This document shows positions 17,079 through 25,936 of a DNA stretch of 46,052 nucleotides, piece by piece (the first letter of the stretch is position 1; each line of letters starts with the position of its first letter). Source of the DNA: Thermodesulfobacteriota bacterium (GTDB lineage: Bacteria > Desulfobacterota > WTBG01 > CAIYCZ01 > CAIRTM01); contig JAOAHH010000043.1 of assembly GCA_026415325.1 (NCBI GenBank), forward strand, positions 1 to 46,052, written 5' to 3'. The notes beneath the pieces are model-generated. The model was given only the letters and a program-made list of their open reading frames with translations. It ran no database searches and was not told the DNA's origin. The position numbers were made by a program, and so were the translations under genes.

Positions 17079-18124
17079 GGCACATCCCTGTTTGAGGAAT
17101 CACCGCTGCACAGCATGCGCAGAAGCCAGAGGGGGTGTTGCAACCAGTGTCGGCGTTTTATAAGTTCATCGCGACGCATGATAAGGTTTTGAAATAACGT
17201 CTCGTACTGAGCACACATGGCGTTGGCGGTGAGCGGGAAATTAGGCATGCGGGCAACAAAGGTGTGGTAGCTCAGCATCATTTCTTTGAGTTTGTCTTCA
17301 AAGTTCGCTTCGGTAAAAGCGATACCAAATCCGTCGCAATATTCAAGCACGGCGCCGCTTTTGAGATACAGAAGGGGAAGGCCGCAACAGGCAGCTTCAT
17401 TGACATGGTGCGGCCCGGGTTCGTTAACCGATGCCGTGACATACACATGGTGCCTGCGCAGTTCTGCTGCAAGAGCATGGCCGGAGAGGGGTGGCAAATA
17501 CCGTGCGCGCCTAAATGAAAATCCTTCAGGAAGATTTCCGATATAGGTGTAGGATATGGCGCCGCCCATACGACCCTGTTCAAGAAGATCGTCAATGCGT
17601 TTGTATAAGGCAAAGCCTTTCATTGGATGCGATGACCAGTGATGGGTTACCAAGCGGAGCGGCTCTGTGCCGTTCCATGGCCGATAGCCATCGGGGGAGA
17701 AGACAGTAGTATCGGATCCGTTGCGTATCACCGAATGCTCGCGGCAGGGAAATCCCTGTTTGAGATGCAGGTCGCGAAGCCATTCCGAAACAAATACTGT
17801 ATGGTCGGCACAGCGGGCTGCGCGACGGAGCCGTGCATTAACCGTGGAAGTCCCCTTGCGCTCATCACATTCGTTGACACGATGGACGACAAGAGCATGT
17901 GACCGCGTTTTCAGCAGGTACTTGACGATATCATGGTCGTTATAGGCACTTATCCGAAGCTCGCGTCGCGGCTCGGCAAGGAGAATAATGTCGATATTGC
18001 GATCATTGAGATCAAAACATACTTCAACATGTTTTTTGCGCAAGTAGGAGGCAAGCGCATGACCAAACTGATTGCCGCCACCCCACGGCCCTGGTTGCAA
18101 GCGCATGCCGATACTGACCTTCAC
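17066..18124 (-). CDS. glycosyltransferase family 4-like
   Basis: The 352-residue protein starts MKVSIGMRLQPGPWGGGNQF, a Gly-rich acceptor start, and has FVSEWLRDLHLKQG, IRNGSDTTVFSP and a C-terminal EX7E stretch NEPGPHHVNEAACCGLPLLY. The start codon is GTG at 18124, with TGAGG about 8 bases before it; I see no better ATG. A 113-base gap separates it from wzt, the largest gap in the operon. It is the first glycosyltransferase after the exporter genes and could act early in chain assembly, but position alone does not prove this. Confidence 0.85.
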   Translation of the reverse strand: MKVSIGMRLQPGPWGGGNQFGHALASYLRKKHVEVCFDLNDRNIDIILLAEPRRELRISAYNDHDIVKYLLKTRSHALVVHRVNECDERKGTSTVNARLRRAARCADHTVFVSEWLRDLHLKQGFPCREHSVIRNGSDTTVFSPDGYRPWNGTEPLRLVTHHWSSHPMKGFALYKRIDDLLEQGRMGGAISYTYIGNLPEGFSFRRARYLPPLSGHALAAELRRHHVYVTASVNEPGPHHVNEAACCGLPLLYLKSGAVLEYCDGFGIAFTEANFEDKLKEMMLSYHTFVARMPNFPLTANAMCAQYETLFQNLIMRRDELIKRRHWLQHPLWLLRMLCSGDSSNRDVPCPK

Positions 18125-18237
18125 GTTATAACCTCATCAGTGCACACGCAGAATGAATCTCCAATGACTCGGTAGCTCGCAAGCTGATGCCACAGTGCAC
18201 CGGAAGGAGCGGACGATCCGAAAGCTCTGCATGTGAT

Positions 18238-19443
18238 TCAAAGGGTGTTGTGAGAAAAAGCCCACTGCGCATCAATGTGAACAATGCCGAAATTGTTTCT
18301 TGTCTCCGCCGCGTACGAAATACCGAAAAAAGCGAGGTTTTCACCGGTGTATATGCACCGGCCATCTGGGGCCTTAATTGTAACACCGATTGAATAAACA
18401 CCCTGCAGAAGCGGCAACGCGTTGATGGCTGCTTCGATCCAGCCAGTGCCGGGATGGATTGCTGCTGTAGGGAAACGATCGCCCGTGCTAAAGTCTGCAA
18501 TGCGCATCATATCGCTGGTGATGATGCGGATACCAACCACAGGATGCACAACGGCAACTTCGGATTGATACTGAATAAGGATTTTCATACCTGCACACGG
18601 CATGAATTCTGACGTCGGGCTGCCGTTTGCATCCATAACCGTAACCGAAGTCACCGTCAATTCGCCGGAGCATTGCCAGGTTGCAATTTCAGGTAACAGC
18701 ATGCGGACACATTCCATGTCACGGGCACTGCTCATTTTGTGGTACCGTAAACAAACTTCCTCAGGTTCTCCAATGCAGAGGGTTTCTCCCTGATGGAGGA
18801 GCATGACACGGTCGCAGATGCGTTCAATTTGTCGAATATTATGCGATACAAAAATAATTGAAACTCCCTGCTGCCGCAACCGCTCGAACTGATTGTAGCA
18901 CTTGCGCTGAAACGGGAGATCTCCGACGGCAAGCACCTCATCGATGAGAAGGATATCTGCCCGGATGTTGATCGCTACTCCAAAGCCGAGCCTGACCAAC
19001 ATACCACTGGAATAGGTACGCACCGGCAGATCAAACCATTCGCCGAGCTCGCAGAACGCTTCGATTGCCGGAAGCGTACTTTGGATGGCGCTACGGCTTA
19101 AGCCCATAATTGCGCTCAGCAACTTGACGTTTTCTCTGCCGGTCATGTCAGGGTGCAGACCAGCGTTAAGCTCAATCATCGGGAACACCCGCCCCCTGAG
19201 ATTTACCGTGCCGCGTGTTTGAGCGGTGACACCGGCAAGCACTTTCAGGAGGGTGCTTTTGCCGGCGCCGTTATACCCGATCACCCCAAGTGTTTCACCG
19301 CGTTTGAGCTCAAAGTGTATATTTTTCAGCGCAGCACGCTCAGAGGCAGCGAAAGATCCGAAAAATGGGAGCAACATTTTTGGAAGCGGCAGGCCGTAAT
19401 GTTTCCAGAGTCCTTGTACTTCTAAAACAGTTACCCCGCTCAT
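18238..19443 (-). CDS. wzt: Wzt-like ATPase of polysaccharide ABC exporter
   Basis: The ABC domain (about 1-235) has Walker A GYNGAGKST (56-64), signature YSSGM (144-148), Walker B ILLIDE (164-169) and the switch His201. The C-terminal 160 residues form an extra beta-rich domain like Wzt-C, which in E. coli O8/O9a recognises the modified end of the O-antigen chain. Together with the permease gene this makes an exporter that flips complete chains on undecaprenyl diphosphate. The ATG at 19443 is used because it follows the wzm stop (TAG) by one base; upstream in-frame starts would overlap wzm. The presence of Wzt-C suggests that this organism caps its chain with a terminal group. Confidence 0.92.
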   Translation of the reverse strand: MSGVTVLEVQGLWKHYGLPLPKMLLPFFGSFAASERAALKNIHFELKRGETLGVIGYNGAGKSTLLKVLAGVTAQTRGTVNLRGRVFPMIELNAGLHPDMTGRENVKLLSAIMGLSRSAIQSTLPAIEAFCELGEWFDLPVRTYSSGMLVRLGFGVAINIRADILLIDEVLAVGDLPFQRKCYNQFERLRQQGVSIIFVSHNIRQIERICDRVMLLHQGETLCIGEPEEVCLRYHKMSSARDMECVRMLLPEIATWQCSGELTVTSVTVMDANGSPTSEFMPCAGMKILIQYQSEVAVVHPVVGIRIITSDMMRIADFSTGDRFPTAAIHPGTGWIEAAINALPLLQGVYSIGVTIKAPDGRCIYTGENLAFFGISYAAETRNNFGIVHIDAQWAFSHNTL

Positions 19444-19444
19444 G

Positions 19445-20212
19445 CTACAGGACATCCGCAAAATAATGTGCACAGCGTCGAAAGATTGGCCATGAAAGTG
19501 CCAGAAAGCCAATAGTTATTGCGCATGATAAGATCAGTAATACTCCGTCTGGAGGCGTATTTTTGATCAGCACATTCCGAAACCCGTCGATGATGCCTGC
19601 CATCGGGTTGAGCCGATAGGCAAATTGCCACTGGCGGGGCACTGCACTGAGTGGATAGATCACCGGGGATGCATACAGCCATAGCTGCAACCCGAAGGAT
19701 GCAGCAAAAATGACATCCTGCCTGAAACACCCAAGTGCTGCGACAAGCATCCCTACCCCGAAAGCAAGCACCGCAGTCAACAAGACAAGTACAGGCATCC
19801 ACACGAGAGCTGTTCCGAGCGGCATGTGGAAATAGACGAGCATTCCTGCAAGGATAATCCCTGACATGCAAAAGTCAAACAGTGCAGTCATAAGAGCTGC
19901 AAGCGGAAAAATTTCACGGGCAACCGGACTTTTTTTTATCAGGGTGCTATTGGCAAGGATGCTCGAGCCGGCACGATTAACGGCGGAAGTAAAGAACGTC
20001 CATGGCACCAAGCCAACATACGAAAAAATAATATACGGTACTCCGTCGCTGGGAATGTCGACAACGGTTCGCAGAAGCGTAAAGACAGCCATCAGCAGCA
20101 ACGGCTGCATGATTGCCCAGAGCGGCCCAAGCAGCGACCGGCGATACCGCGAGACAATGTCACGGTAAGCAAGCGCCATAGTGATATGGAGGAGAGAGAA
20201 GAATTTTGCCAT
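19445..20212 (-). CDS. wzm: Wzm-like permease of polysaccharide ABC exporter
   Basis: This is an ABC-2 type membrane protein with about six hydrophobic helices, beginning at AIMQPLLLMAVFTLL. The motifs YRDIVSRYRRSLLGPLW before the first helix and LNPMAGIIDGFRNVL near the end are typical of Wzm/TagG permeases. It moves lipid-linked polysaccharide across the inner membrane together with Wzt. I selected the ATG at 20212 because GGAAG precedes it; ATGs at 20224 and 20230 are possible alternatives. It is the first gene of the minus-strand glycan operon and is divergent from asnB. Confidence 0.92.
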   Translation of the reverse strand: MAKFFSLLHITMALAYRDIVSRYRRSLLGPLWAIMQPLLLMAVFTLLRTVVDIPSDGVPYIIFSYVGLVPWTFFTSAVNRAGSSILANSTLIKKSPVAREIFPLAALMTALFDFCMSGIILAGMLVYFHMPLGTALVWMPVLVLLTAVLAFGVGMLVAALGCFRQDVIFAASFGLQLWLYASPVIYPLSAVPRQWQFAYRLNPMAGIIDGFRNVLIKNTPPDGVLLILSCAITIGFLALSWPIFRRCAHYFADVL

Positions 20213-20448
20213 AAGCGCTTCCATTGACATTGTACTGATACAGCTCCGCCCTCTCAATTACATATAGTACAAGGCAGTCGGTGCTCGAGAGCACAAAACA
20301 GATGATGTGCCGACACCAATATTTGCATGTACCTATCGGTTGAATATTATACATTCTTGACGATAGGGCAGGGATATTTTTTTCTCCTTGCAAAGCCTTC
20401 ATGAATGCCGTAAAACGCAACCATCCAGTAACCATGCACACCGATGTC
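20213..20448. promoter_or_regulatory. divergent control region between wzm and asnB
   Basis: This 236-base gene-free stretch must hold the promoters of both the glycan operon and asnB. For asnB, TTGCAT (20323-20328) and TATTAT (20345-20350), 16 bases apart, make a plausible promoter. A small palindrome, GTGCTC-GA-GAGCAC, lies at 20281-20294. I could not find a convincing promoter for wzm. Confidence 0.4.
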
Positions 20449-22362
20449 ATGTGCGGCATTTGCGGCAAAATCTATAATGATATCCGACAACCGCCTGATG
20501 GTCAGCTCATTCGATCGATGTGCCGGGCGCTTATCCACCGCGGCCCTGATGATGAAGGCATTTTTCTCCACGAGCATGTCGCACTCGGTCACCGACGGCT
20601 CAGCATCATTGACCTGAGCCCTGCCGGCAGACAGCCTATGGCAAATGAAGACGGCTCGGTGCATATTGTTTTCAACGGTGAGATTTATAATTACCGAGAA
20701 CTGCGCGACGAACTTGAGGACAGAGGTCATCGCTTTTCATCGCAAACCGATACCGAGGTCATCCTCCATCTGTATGAGGAGGACGGTACTGACTGCCTGC
20801 ACAGGCTCAGGGGCATGTTTGCGTTCGCGCTTTGGGATAGCCGCAGCCGTTCGCTTTTTCTGGCACGTGACCGATTGGGCAAAAAACCGCTTTTTTACAG
20901 CATGACTGCCGGGGGATTTGTGTTCGCATCCGAACTGCGAGCGCTGCTGTGCGATCCCGAAGTGCCGCGAAACATTGATCCAGTTGCACTGCATTATTAT
21001 CTTACGTACCAGTACATACCCAGTCCTGCCACCATCTTTACCTCGGTAAAAAAACTACCGCCGGCACATTATGCCGTGTATCGCTACGGGAAGCTGAGCG
21101 TCCATCGGTACTGGAGCGTTTCCTATAAGAACAAGGTCACGTTTTCACACATACAGGATTACCGCGATTATTTTTTCGATACGTTCAGGGAAGCAGTCCG
21201 TATCAGGCTGCGCAGCGATGTGCCGTTCGGGGCCTTTTTGAGCGGCGGCATTGACTCGAGTTTGGTTGTAGCGTTCATGAGCAGTATGCTTGAACGGCCA
21301 GTAAAGACATTTTCAATAGGGTTTGCCGAGAAAGAGTATGATGAGCTCGGCTATGCCCGCATGATTGCAAAGCGTTTTTCGACTGAACACCATGAATTTG
21401 TTGTGACGCCGGATATCCAAGCGCTTCTCCCGAAGCTTGTGCTGCAGTACGGCGAACCTTTTGCTGATTCTTCGACCGTGCCTACGTATTATCTTGCACA
21501 GATGACCCGACAGCAGGTCACGGTTGCACTCAGCGGTGATGGAGGAGATGAATGTTTTGCCGGTTATCCGCGCTATCCCGATACCGTTAAAGGCGCTCGA
21601 TTGCAACACTTGTTACACCGGATGGGGTTGCCATTTGTCAGAAACATGCTTGAGCGTTTTCTCGACACTCATGACCATGAAGGCCTTATCGGGCGACTTC
21701 AGCGGGCGGTCCGCCTTTTTTCTGGAGATGTACCGCGATGGTATATCCGGAAGATAAGCCAATTTGCCGCTCATGAGAAACAGCGCATCTACACGAGGTC
21801 TTTTGCCGAAAAGGTCGCGCATATTGATGCCTTTGATTATCTTGCAACACTCTATACTGCTGCTGACGGTGAAACAGTTCTTGACCGCCTGCTCCAGGTT
21901 GATCTTCTCTCTTATCTTCCCGAGGATTTACTGGTGAAGATCGATATTGCCTCAATGGCGCATGGGCTTGAAGTTCGTTCTCCATTTCTCGATCATGAGG
22001 TTGTGGCCTGTGCAGCGGCGTTGCCTGCGTCGTTGAAACTCAAAGACGGAGAAACAAAGTATTTCTTAAAGGCAACATGTGCGTCGTTTGTACCCAAGGA
22101 AATACTCCAGCGCCCCAAGATGGGATTTGGCGTGCCGATCGATCGATGGCTGCGCCATGAATTGTATCCTTTGGTGTGTGATGTGCTGCTTGACAAAACA
22201 GCGCAGGAGCGGGGCTATTTTGATGTGCGGGCTGTCCGGCAGCTTCTTGCAGAGCACCGCGACGGTCGCTCGAATCACTGCTTTAGGATTTGGAACCTCC
22301 TCTGGCTTGAGTTGTGGCATCGGATATTCATTGACTCAACTATGGAGGCAGAAGCAGCTTAA
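20449..22362 (+). CDS. asnB: asparagine-synthetase-B-type glutamine amidotransferase
   Basis: The class II glutamine amidotransferase domain begins with the required MCGICG; Cys2 is the nucleophile after Met removal, so the ATG at 20449 must be the real start although the frame opens at 20401. RGPDDEG (31-37) and FNGEIYNYRELR are conserved. The synthetase domain has the pyrophosphate loop SGGIDSS (265-271). The length of 637 residues is typical of the long asnB-like enzymes in polysaccharide loci, such as those that amidate uronic acids. It could also make asparagine. Its place beside wzm and a sugar acetyltransferase favours, but does not prove, a role in glycan amidation. Confidence 0.9.
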   Translation: MCGICGKIYNDIRQPPDGQLIRSMCRALIHRGPDDEGIFLHEHVALGHRRLSIIDLSPAGRQPMANEDGSVHIVFNGEIYNYRELRDELEDRGHRFSSQTDTEVILHLYEEDGTDCLHRLRGMFAFALWDSRSRSLFLARDRLGKKPLFYSMTAGGFVFASELRALLCDPEVPRNIDPVALHYYLTYQYIPSPATIFTSVKKLPPAHYAVYRYGKLSVHRYWSVSYKNKVTFSHIQDYRDYFFDTFREAVRIRLRSDVPFGAFLSGGIDSSLVVAFMSSMLERPVKTFSIGFAEKEYDELGYARMIAKRFSTEHHEFVVTPDIQALLPKLVLQYGEPFADSSTVPTYYLAQMTRQQVTVALSGDGGDECFAGYPRYPDTVKGARLQHLLHRMGLPFVRNMLERFLDTHDHEGLIGRLQRAVRLFSGDVPRWYIRKISQFAAHEKQRIYTRSFAEKVAHIDAFDYLATLYTAADGETVLDRLLQVDLLSYLPEDLLVKIDIASMAHGLEVRSPFLDHEVVACAAALPASLKLKDGETKYFLKATCASFVPKEILQRPKMGFGVPIDRWLRHELYPLVCDVLLDKTAQERGYFDVRAVRQLLAEHRDGRSNHCFRIWNLLWLELWHRIFIDSTMEAEAA

Positions 22363-22439
22363 CTATTGCTGTGGGTGTTTTTTGCTGTAGTGATCCTCTG
22401 AGATCTGCTTTTGTTCTGCTGCAGAAGAACAGGCATGCC

Positions 22440-22952
22440 TTATTGTCGGTATTTGATCACGGTTGCCGGCACACCGCCGACAACTGCGAACGGCGGCACA
22501 TCTTTGTTGACCACAGCTCCTGCACCGACGACCACACCGGTGCCGATTCTCACCCCACTGAGGATGGTGACATTGGCGCCGATAAACACATCGTCCTCAA
22601 TGATAATCGGACCTTTATACTTGTACCCTTGATATTTTATTGGAATATCCAGCCTGTCGAACCGGTGGTTTGCATCAATGATAGCAACATGAGGACCGAT
22701 GAGAACGTATTTGCCGATGGTCAGATCGTTGACGTATAAGGTGTCGCAATAGCCGATTTGCGATTCGTCGCCGATACTGATGCCCGAGCCGTCACCGAAC
22801 ACCACGCCGCGTTTGATAATCACCCCCTTGCCCATATGTTTAAATATGGGCCTGCAGCAGAGTGCCCGAATTTGATCGCCCGGTGAACCGGGGAGGTAAT
22901 AGGCACAGCCATAATAGAACAGAAGGAATATTTTCCTGATCAACGTACGCAT
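22440..22952 (-). CDS. hexapeptide-repeat O-acetyltransferase, WbbJ-like
   Basis: This 170-residue left-handed beta-helix protein carries the [LIV]-G-x4 hexapeptide repeats from residue 42 onward ([54 protein letters not shown]). The catalytic His96 lies in DANHRFD and the C-terminus ends [11 protein letters not shown], as in maltose/galactoside-type acetyltransferases. It would put acetyl from acetyl-CoA on a sugar hydroxyl. A hydrophobic N-terminal segment (about 8-21) may associate with the membrane. It is convergent with asnB, and its own promoter must lie in the 222-base gap to the chaperone gene's terminator. Confidence 0.9.
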   Translation of the reverse strand: MRTLIRKIFLLFYYGCAYYLPGSPGDQIRALCCRPIFKHMGKGVIIKRGVVFGDGSGISIGDESQIGYCDTLYVNDLTIGKYVLIGPHVAIIDANHRFDRLDIPIKYQGYKYKGPIIIEDDVFIGANVTILSGVRIGTGVVVGAGAVVNKDVPPFAVVGGVPATVIKYRQ

Positions 22953-23114
22953 GCAGGCAACGTTTTGATTTGTGATGAATTACTGATGGTGAGCTTACGA
23001 AAACGTCCGGCGGGTGTCAACCGAAATGAAGATGGACCTATGGTATCGATCTATCCCCGATTGCGAAGCGGATATGAGAGTTAAGGGGTAAAAAATAGCG
23101 TACAACAAACGCAT

Positions 23115-23148
23115 AAAAAAGCGCCCTGATTTTTCAGGGCGCTTTTTT
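23115..23148 (-). terminator. rho-independent terminator of the arg-dap operon
   Basis: A perfect 15-base stem with a TTTT loop has the form aaaaaagcgccctga-tttt-tcagggcgctttttt. The T-run at the end of the stem occurs on both strands. It lies 27 bases after the stop of the parvulin gene in its direction of transcription, and would stop the long operon before the acetyltransferase. Confidence 0.9.
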
Positions 23149-23174
23149 ATTCTATACGGTCACACAATAGATTT

Positions 23175-24098
23175 CTATTTGAGGCTCTCGTCTTTTATCT
23201 GTACCGGATACCGTTTTTTGAGCGATTCGATATAGTCATCGAAAGCTTTTTTTTGTTTCTCCTGCTTCAGCGTGCGTTCAATCCTCGGCTTTGCCTCGTC
23301 AAGAGTCTGCTGTTTCTGTTCTTTGCGTTCGGCAACCTTGATGATGTAGTAACCGTTTTTGCCTTGAAACACATCGCTTATCTCTCCGGGTTTTAACGAG
23401 AATGCCTTTGCTTCAAAAGCCTCGCCATAGATGTCGTTACGTTTGCCGCGGGTGAAAAATCCGGTATTACCGCCCCTGGTTTTTGTGCGCTTGTCATCGG
23501 ACAGTTCTTTTGCGAGGGCTTCAAAATCTTCGCCCTTTTTAAGGCGGCTCAGGGCTTTTTCTGCTTGTTTCTTTTTTTCTGTTTTCTGCTGCTCGGTTGC
23601 ATTGTCTTTTACTTCAAACTGGATGAGGTTGACTTTGACTCGTTCCTCTTCGACAAATGAGGCGGTATTTTCGTTGTAATATTTCTGTATCTCATCATCG
23701 CTAACAGCGATTTGATCAGAAATGACCTGTTTGGTGAGCTCCTGTATGATAATCTGGTCGGCCATTTCCTTGATCTTCTTTGCGACATCTTCCTGTTTGT
23801 CGATACCGCGGCGGCGTGCTTCTTGCGACAGCAGGCTCATCTGCACGGCGCGTTCAAATAGCTTCTTTCTGCCGTCAGGGGTTTCATAGCGGGAACGGAA
23901 TTGCGGCGGCATCATGCTGATGGGTGCCATGACATCCTCTTCGGTGATCTTTTCCTTGCCGACCGTTGCAAGGACTTTTTTTGCTGCCGCGGGTTTTTGC
24001 GACGTGGCATTATCGGTTGCCCGGGTTGTTGCCGGTAGTATAAGACCTAAGATAATTGCTCCTGTTATTAAGCATTGCCGACGCGTCCGTACCTGCAT
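23175..24098 (-). CDS. SurA/PrsA-type periplasmic peptidyl-prolyl isomerase
   Basis: The product, about 307 residues, has an N-terminal signal segment (CLITGAIILGLILPATTRA), a SurA-N-like helical chaperone part (about 40-140) and one parvulin domain (about 150-257) with LSDDKRTKTRGGNTGFF and AFSLKPGEISDVFQGKNGYY. It assists folding of secreted or outer-membrane proteins. The ATG at 24098 is preferred to the one at 24107, since AGGA lies 8 bases before it. dapB, often found after dapA in related operons, is replaced by this gene. Whether it is anchored or soluble is not clear, because no lipobox is visible. Confidence 0.9.
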   Translation of the reverse strand: MQVRTRRQCLITGAIILGLILPATTRATDNATSQKPAAAKKVLATVGKEKITEEDVMAPISMMPPQFRSRYETPDGRKKLFERAVQMSLLSQEARRRGIDKQEDVAKKIKEMADQIIIQELTKQVISDQIAVSDDEIQKYYNENTASFVEEERVKVNLIQFEVKDNATEQQKTEKKKQAEKALSRLKKGEDFEALAKELSDDKRTKTRGGNTGFFTRGKRNDIYGEAFEAKAFSLKPGEISDVFQGKNGYYIIKVAERKEQKQQTLDEAKPRIERTLKQEKQKKAFDDYIESLKKRYPVQIKDESLK

Positions 24099-24126
24099 AC
24101 GTTCCATCCTTTCTATACGCCAAAAG

Positions 24127-25002
24127 TTATTCTACCAACGCGTACTGTCGCAGCACGCTTCTCAGTTTTTGGATAAGCTCCTCCGGCATCGGTGAGAGCG
24201 GCAAGCGCAATTCCGGTGATATTTTGCCCATGAGGCCAAGCGCCGTTTTGACCGGTATGGGATTTGTTTGCAGAAACATGGCATCATGCAGCGGCAGGAG
24301 ATGGAGGTGGAGCCGCCGCGCTTCATCATACTGCCCATTTTGCGCGGCATGTACCATGGCTGCTATATCACGGGGTGCAATGTTTGCGGTTACCGAAATG
24401 ACCCCTTTCCCTCCGACTGCCATGAGCGGCAGCGTATTGACATCATCTCCTGACAGGACGGAAAATTCGCTCCCGCAGCGCCGGACAATTTCACTGATTT
24501 GGGAAAGCATACCGGATGCTTCCTTAATGCCGACGATATTTTTTATCTGGGCAAGCCGTTCAACGGTTTCAGGAAGCATATTCACGCCAGTTCTACTTGG
24601 CACGTTGTAGAGTACAAGCGGAATATCGACCTGTTCGGCAATCTTTTTAAAATGCAGATATAACCCTTCCTGTGTTGGTCGGTTGTAATACGGAGTGATG
24701 AGGAGGCAGGCGTCCGCCCCTGCTTTTTGTGCATGCCGGGTAAGGCGGATTGCTTCATCAGTATTGTTTGATCCGGTTCCTGCCATGACCGGCACCCTGC
24801 CGGCAGCGGCACGGATCACGATCTCGACAACCCGCTCATGCTCTTCAAAGGAAAGTGTTGCTGATTCACCCGTTGTGCCGCACGGGCAGATAACGTTTGT
24901 GCCGTTTATGATCTGAAATTCCACAAGCTCCGCAAGTGCGGCTTCATCGACCACTCCGTTTTTGAACGGAGTTACTAATGCAACCATTGAACCACGCAGC
25001 AT
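24127..25002 (-). CDS. dapA: DapA, 4-hydroxy-tetrahydrodipicolinate synthase
   Basis: This cytoplasmic TIM-barrel enzyme condenses pyruvate with aspartate semialdehyde in the DAP/lysine pathway. The Schiff-base lysine is Lys160 in GIKEASG, the catalytic triad residues Thr43 and Tyr132 appear in CGTTGES and LYNVPSRTG, and Arg137 is the substrate-binding arginine of that second motif. The length of 291 residues is normal. GGGAGG lies a few bases before the ATG. It follows dapF in the operon and is followed after 28 bases by the isomerase. Confidence 0.97.
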   Translation of the reverse strand: MLRGSMVALVTPFKNGVVDEAALAELVEFQIINGTNVICPCGTTGESATLSFEEHERVVEIVIRAAAGRVPVMAGTGSNNTDEAIRLTRHAQKAGADACLLITPYYNRPTQEGLYLHFKKIAEQVDIPLVLYNVPSRTGVNMLPETVERLAQIKNIVGIKEASGMLSQISEIVRRCGSEFSVLSGDDVNTLPLMAVGGKGVISVTANIAPRDIAAMVHAAQNGQYDEARRLHLHLLPLHDAMFLQTNPIPVKTALGLMGKISPELRLPLSPMPEELIQKLRSVLRQYALVE

Positions 25003-25082
25003 AAAAGCCTCCCGAGATCACGTTTTCTCTTTGTTATGGAGTTTTTTTACCGCCGTTTTTGTCGAAGACAAGCAAGTGGAGG

Positions 25083-25922
25083 TTATGTCCGGCATGCCCG
25101 CATCCATGCCTCTTCCCACAGCTCTCCGTGAAAGACAACAGTGGTATCACCCTCCAGATACACTTCATGAAACGGCGGTGTTAGTGAATCGACATATACC
25201 TGCAGCATATCGCCACCTGCCGTGGTAATGGCAACCGGCGAGGTTGCTTTGCCAAGGGTAATTGCAATGAGAGCAGCGGCGACCGATCCTGTTCCGCAGG
25301 CAAGTGTCTCTCCTTCAACCCCCCGTTCGTAGGTTCTAATCTCTAACATATTGCCTTGTTTTTGTGAAACAAAATTTACATTCGTTCCGGCAGGTTGAAA
25401 TCGGGGATGAAAACGGATAGTTCTGCCGATTTGTTCAACCGCAACAGCCGCAACATTTTCTACAAAACACACAACGTGGGGAACTCCGGTATTAATGCTG
25501 TGTACGACATACGGTGCACCGCCGATTTCAAGCTGAATGTCAAGCTCCGGAAGACCGGGTGGGGTGAGTTGTGTTTTGACACGGGCACCCTGCACATGGG
25601 CACGGATTACACCGGCGCGGGTCTCAAAACATACTGTTTGACCTGCAATACCGCGCAGTACTGCGTATCGAGCAGCACAGCGTGCGCCGTTCCCGCACAT
25701 CTCAGCGGTGCTCCCATCGGCATTAAAGAATTGCCATGCAAAATCACAGGTTGTGGATTTTTGGATAAAGATGACGCCATCGGCACCTACCGCAACCCTG
25801 CGGCGACATATTGCCCGGACAAATGCTGGTGTCACAAGATGGTTAAAAGCGCCGTCCCGGTTGTCGATAATGATAAAATCGTTCCCGGTGCCGCTCATCT
25901 TATAGAATGGTACGTTCTGCAT
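25083..25922 (-). CDS. dapF: DapF, diaminopimelate epimerase
   Basis: DapF converts LL- to meso-diaminopimelate for lysine and peptidoglycan. Both catalytic cysteines are present: MCGNGARC (Cys76, counting from the start used) and ACGTGSVA (Cys209), with the substrate loop PHVVCF between them. I used the ATG at 25922, whose AGGAG is 11 bases upstream; an ATG nine bases earlier (25931) has AGGAG only 2 bases away. Length is about 279 residues, as expected. The AGGAG overlaps the end of lysA, suggesting coupling. Confidence 0.97.
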   Translation of the reverse strand: MQNVPFYKMSGTGNDFIIIDNRDGAFNHLVTPAFVRAICRRRVAVGADGVIFIQKSTTCDFAWQFFNADGSTAEMCGNGARCAARYAVLRGIAGQTVCFETRAGVIRAHVQGARVKTQLTPPGLPELDIQLEIGGAPYVVHSINTGVPHVVCFVENVAAVAVEQIGRTIRFHPRFQPAGTNVNFVSQKQGNMLEIRTYERGVEGETLACGTGSVAAALIAITLGKATSPVAITTAGGDMLQVYVDSLTPPFHEVYLEGDTTVVFHGELWEEAWMRACRT

Positions 25923-25936
25923 GATCTCCATTGCTC

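Noticed and set aside
18126-18500. 124-codon open frame on the minus strand before the GT gene at 17066
   Set aside because: Overlaps the Wzt C-terminal domain in another frame; the Wzt frame is the one supported by the ABC motifs.
20281-20294. Small palindrome between wzm and asnB as an operator
   Set aside because: A 6-base arm with XhoI-like core arises easily by chance; kept only as a remark in the region entry.
22395-22440. Hairpin TGTTCT/AGAACA as a terminator between asnB and the acetyltransferase
   Set aside because: Short stem with an 8-base loop and no T-run on either strand.
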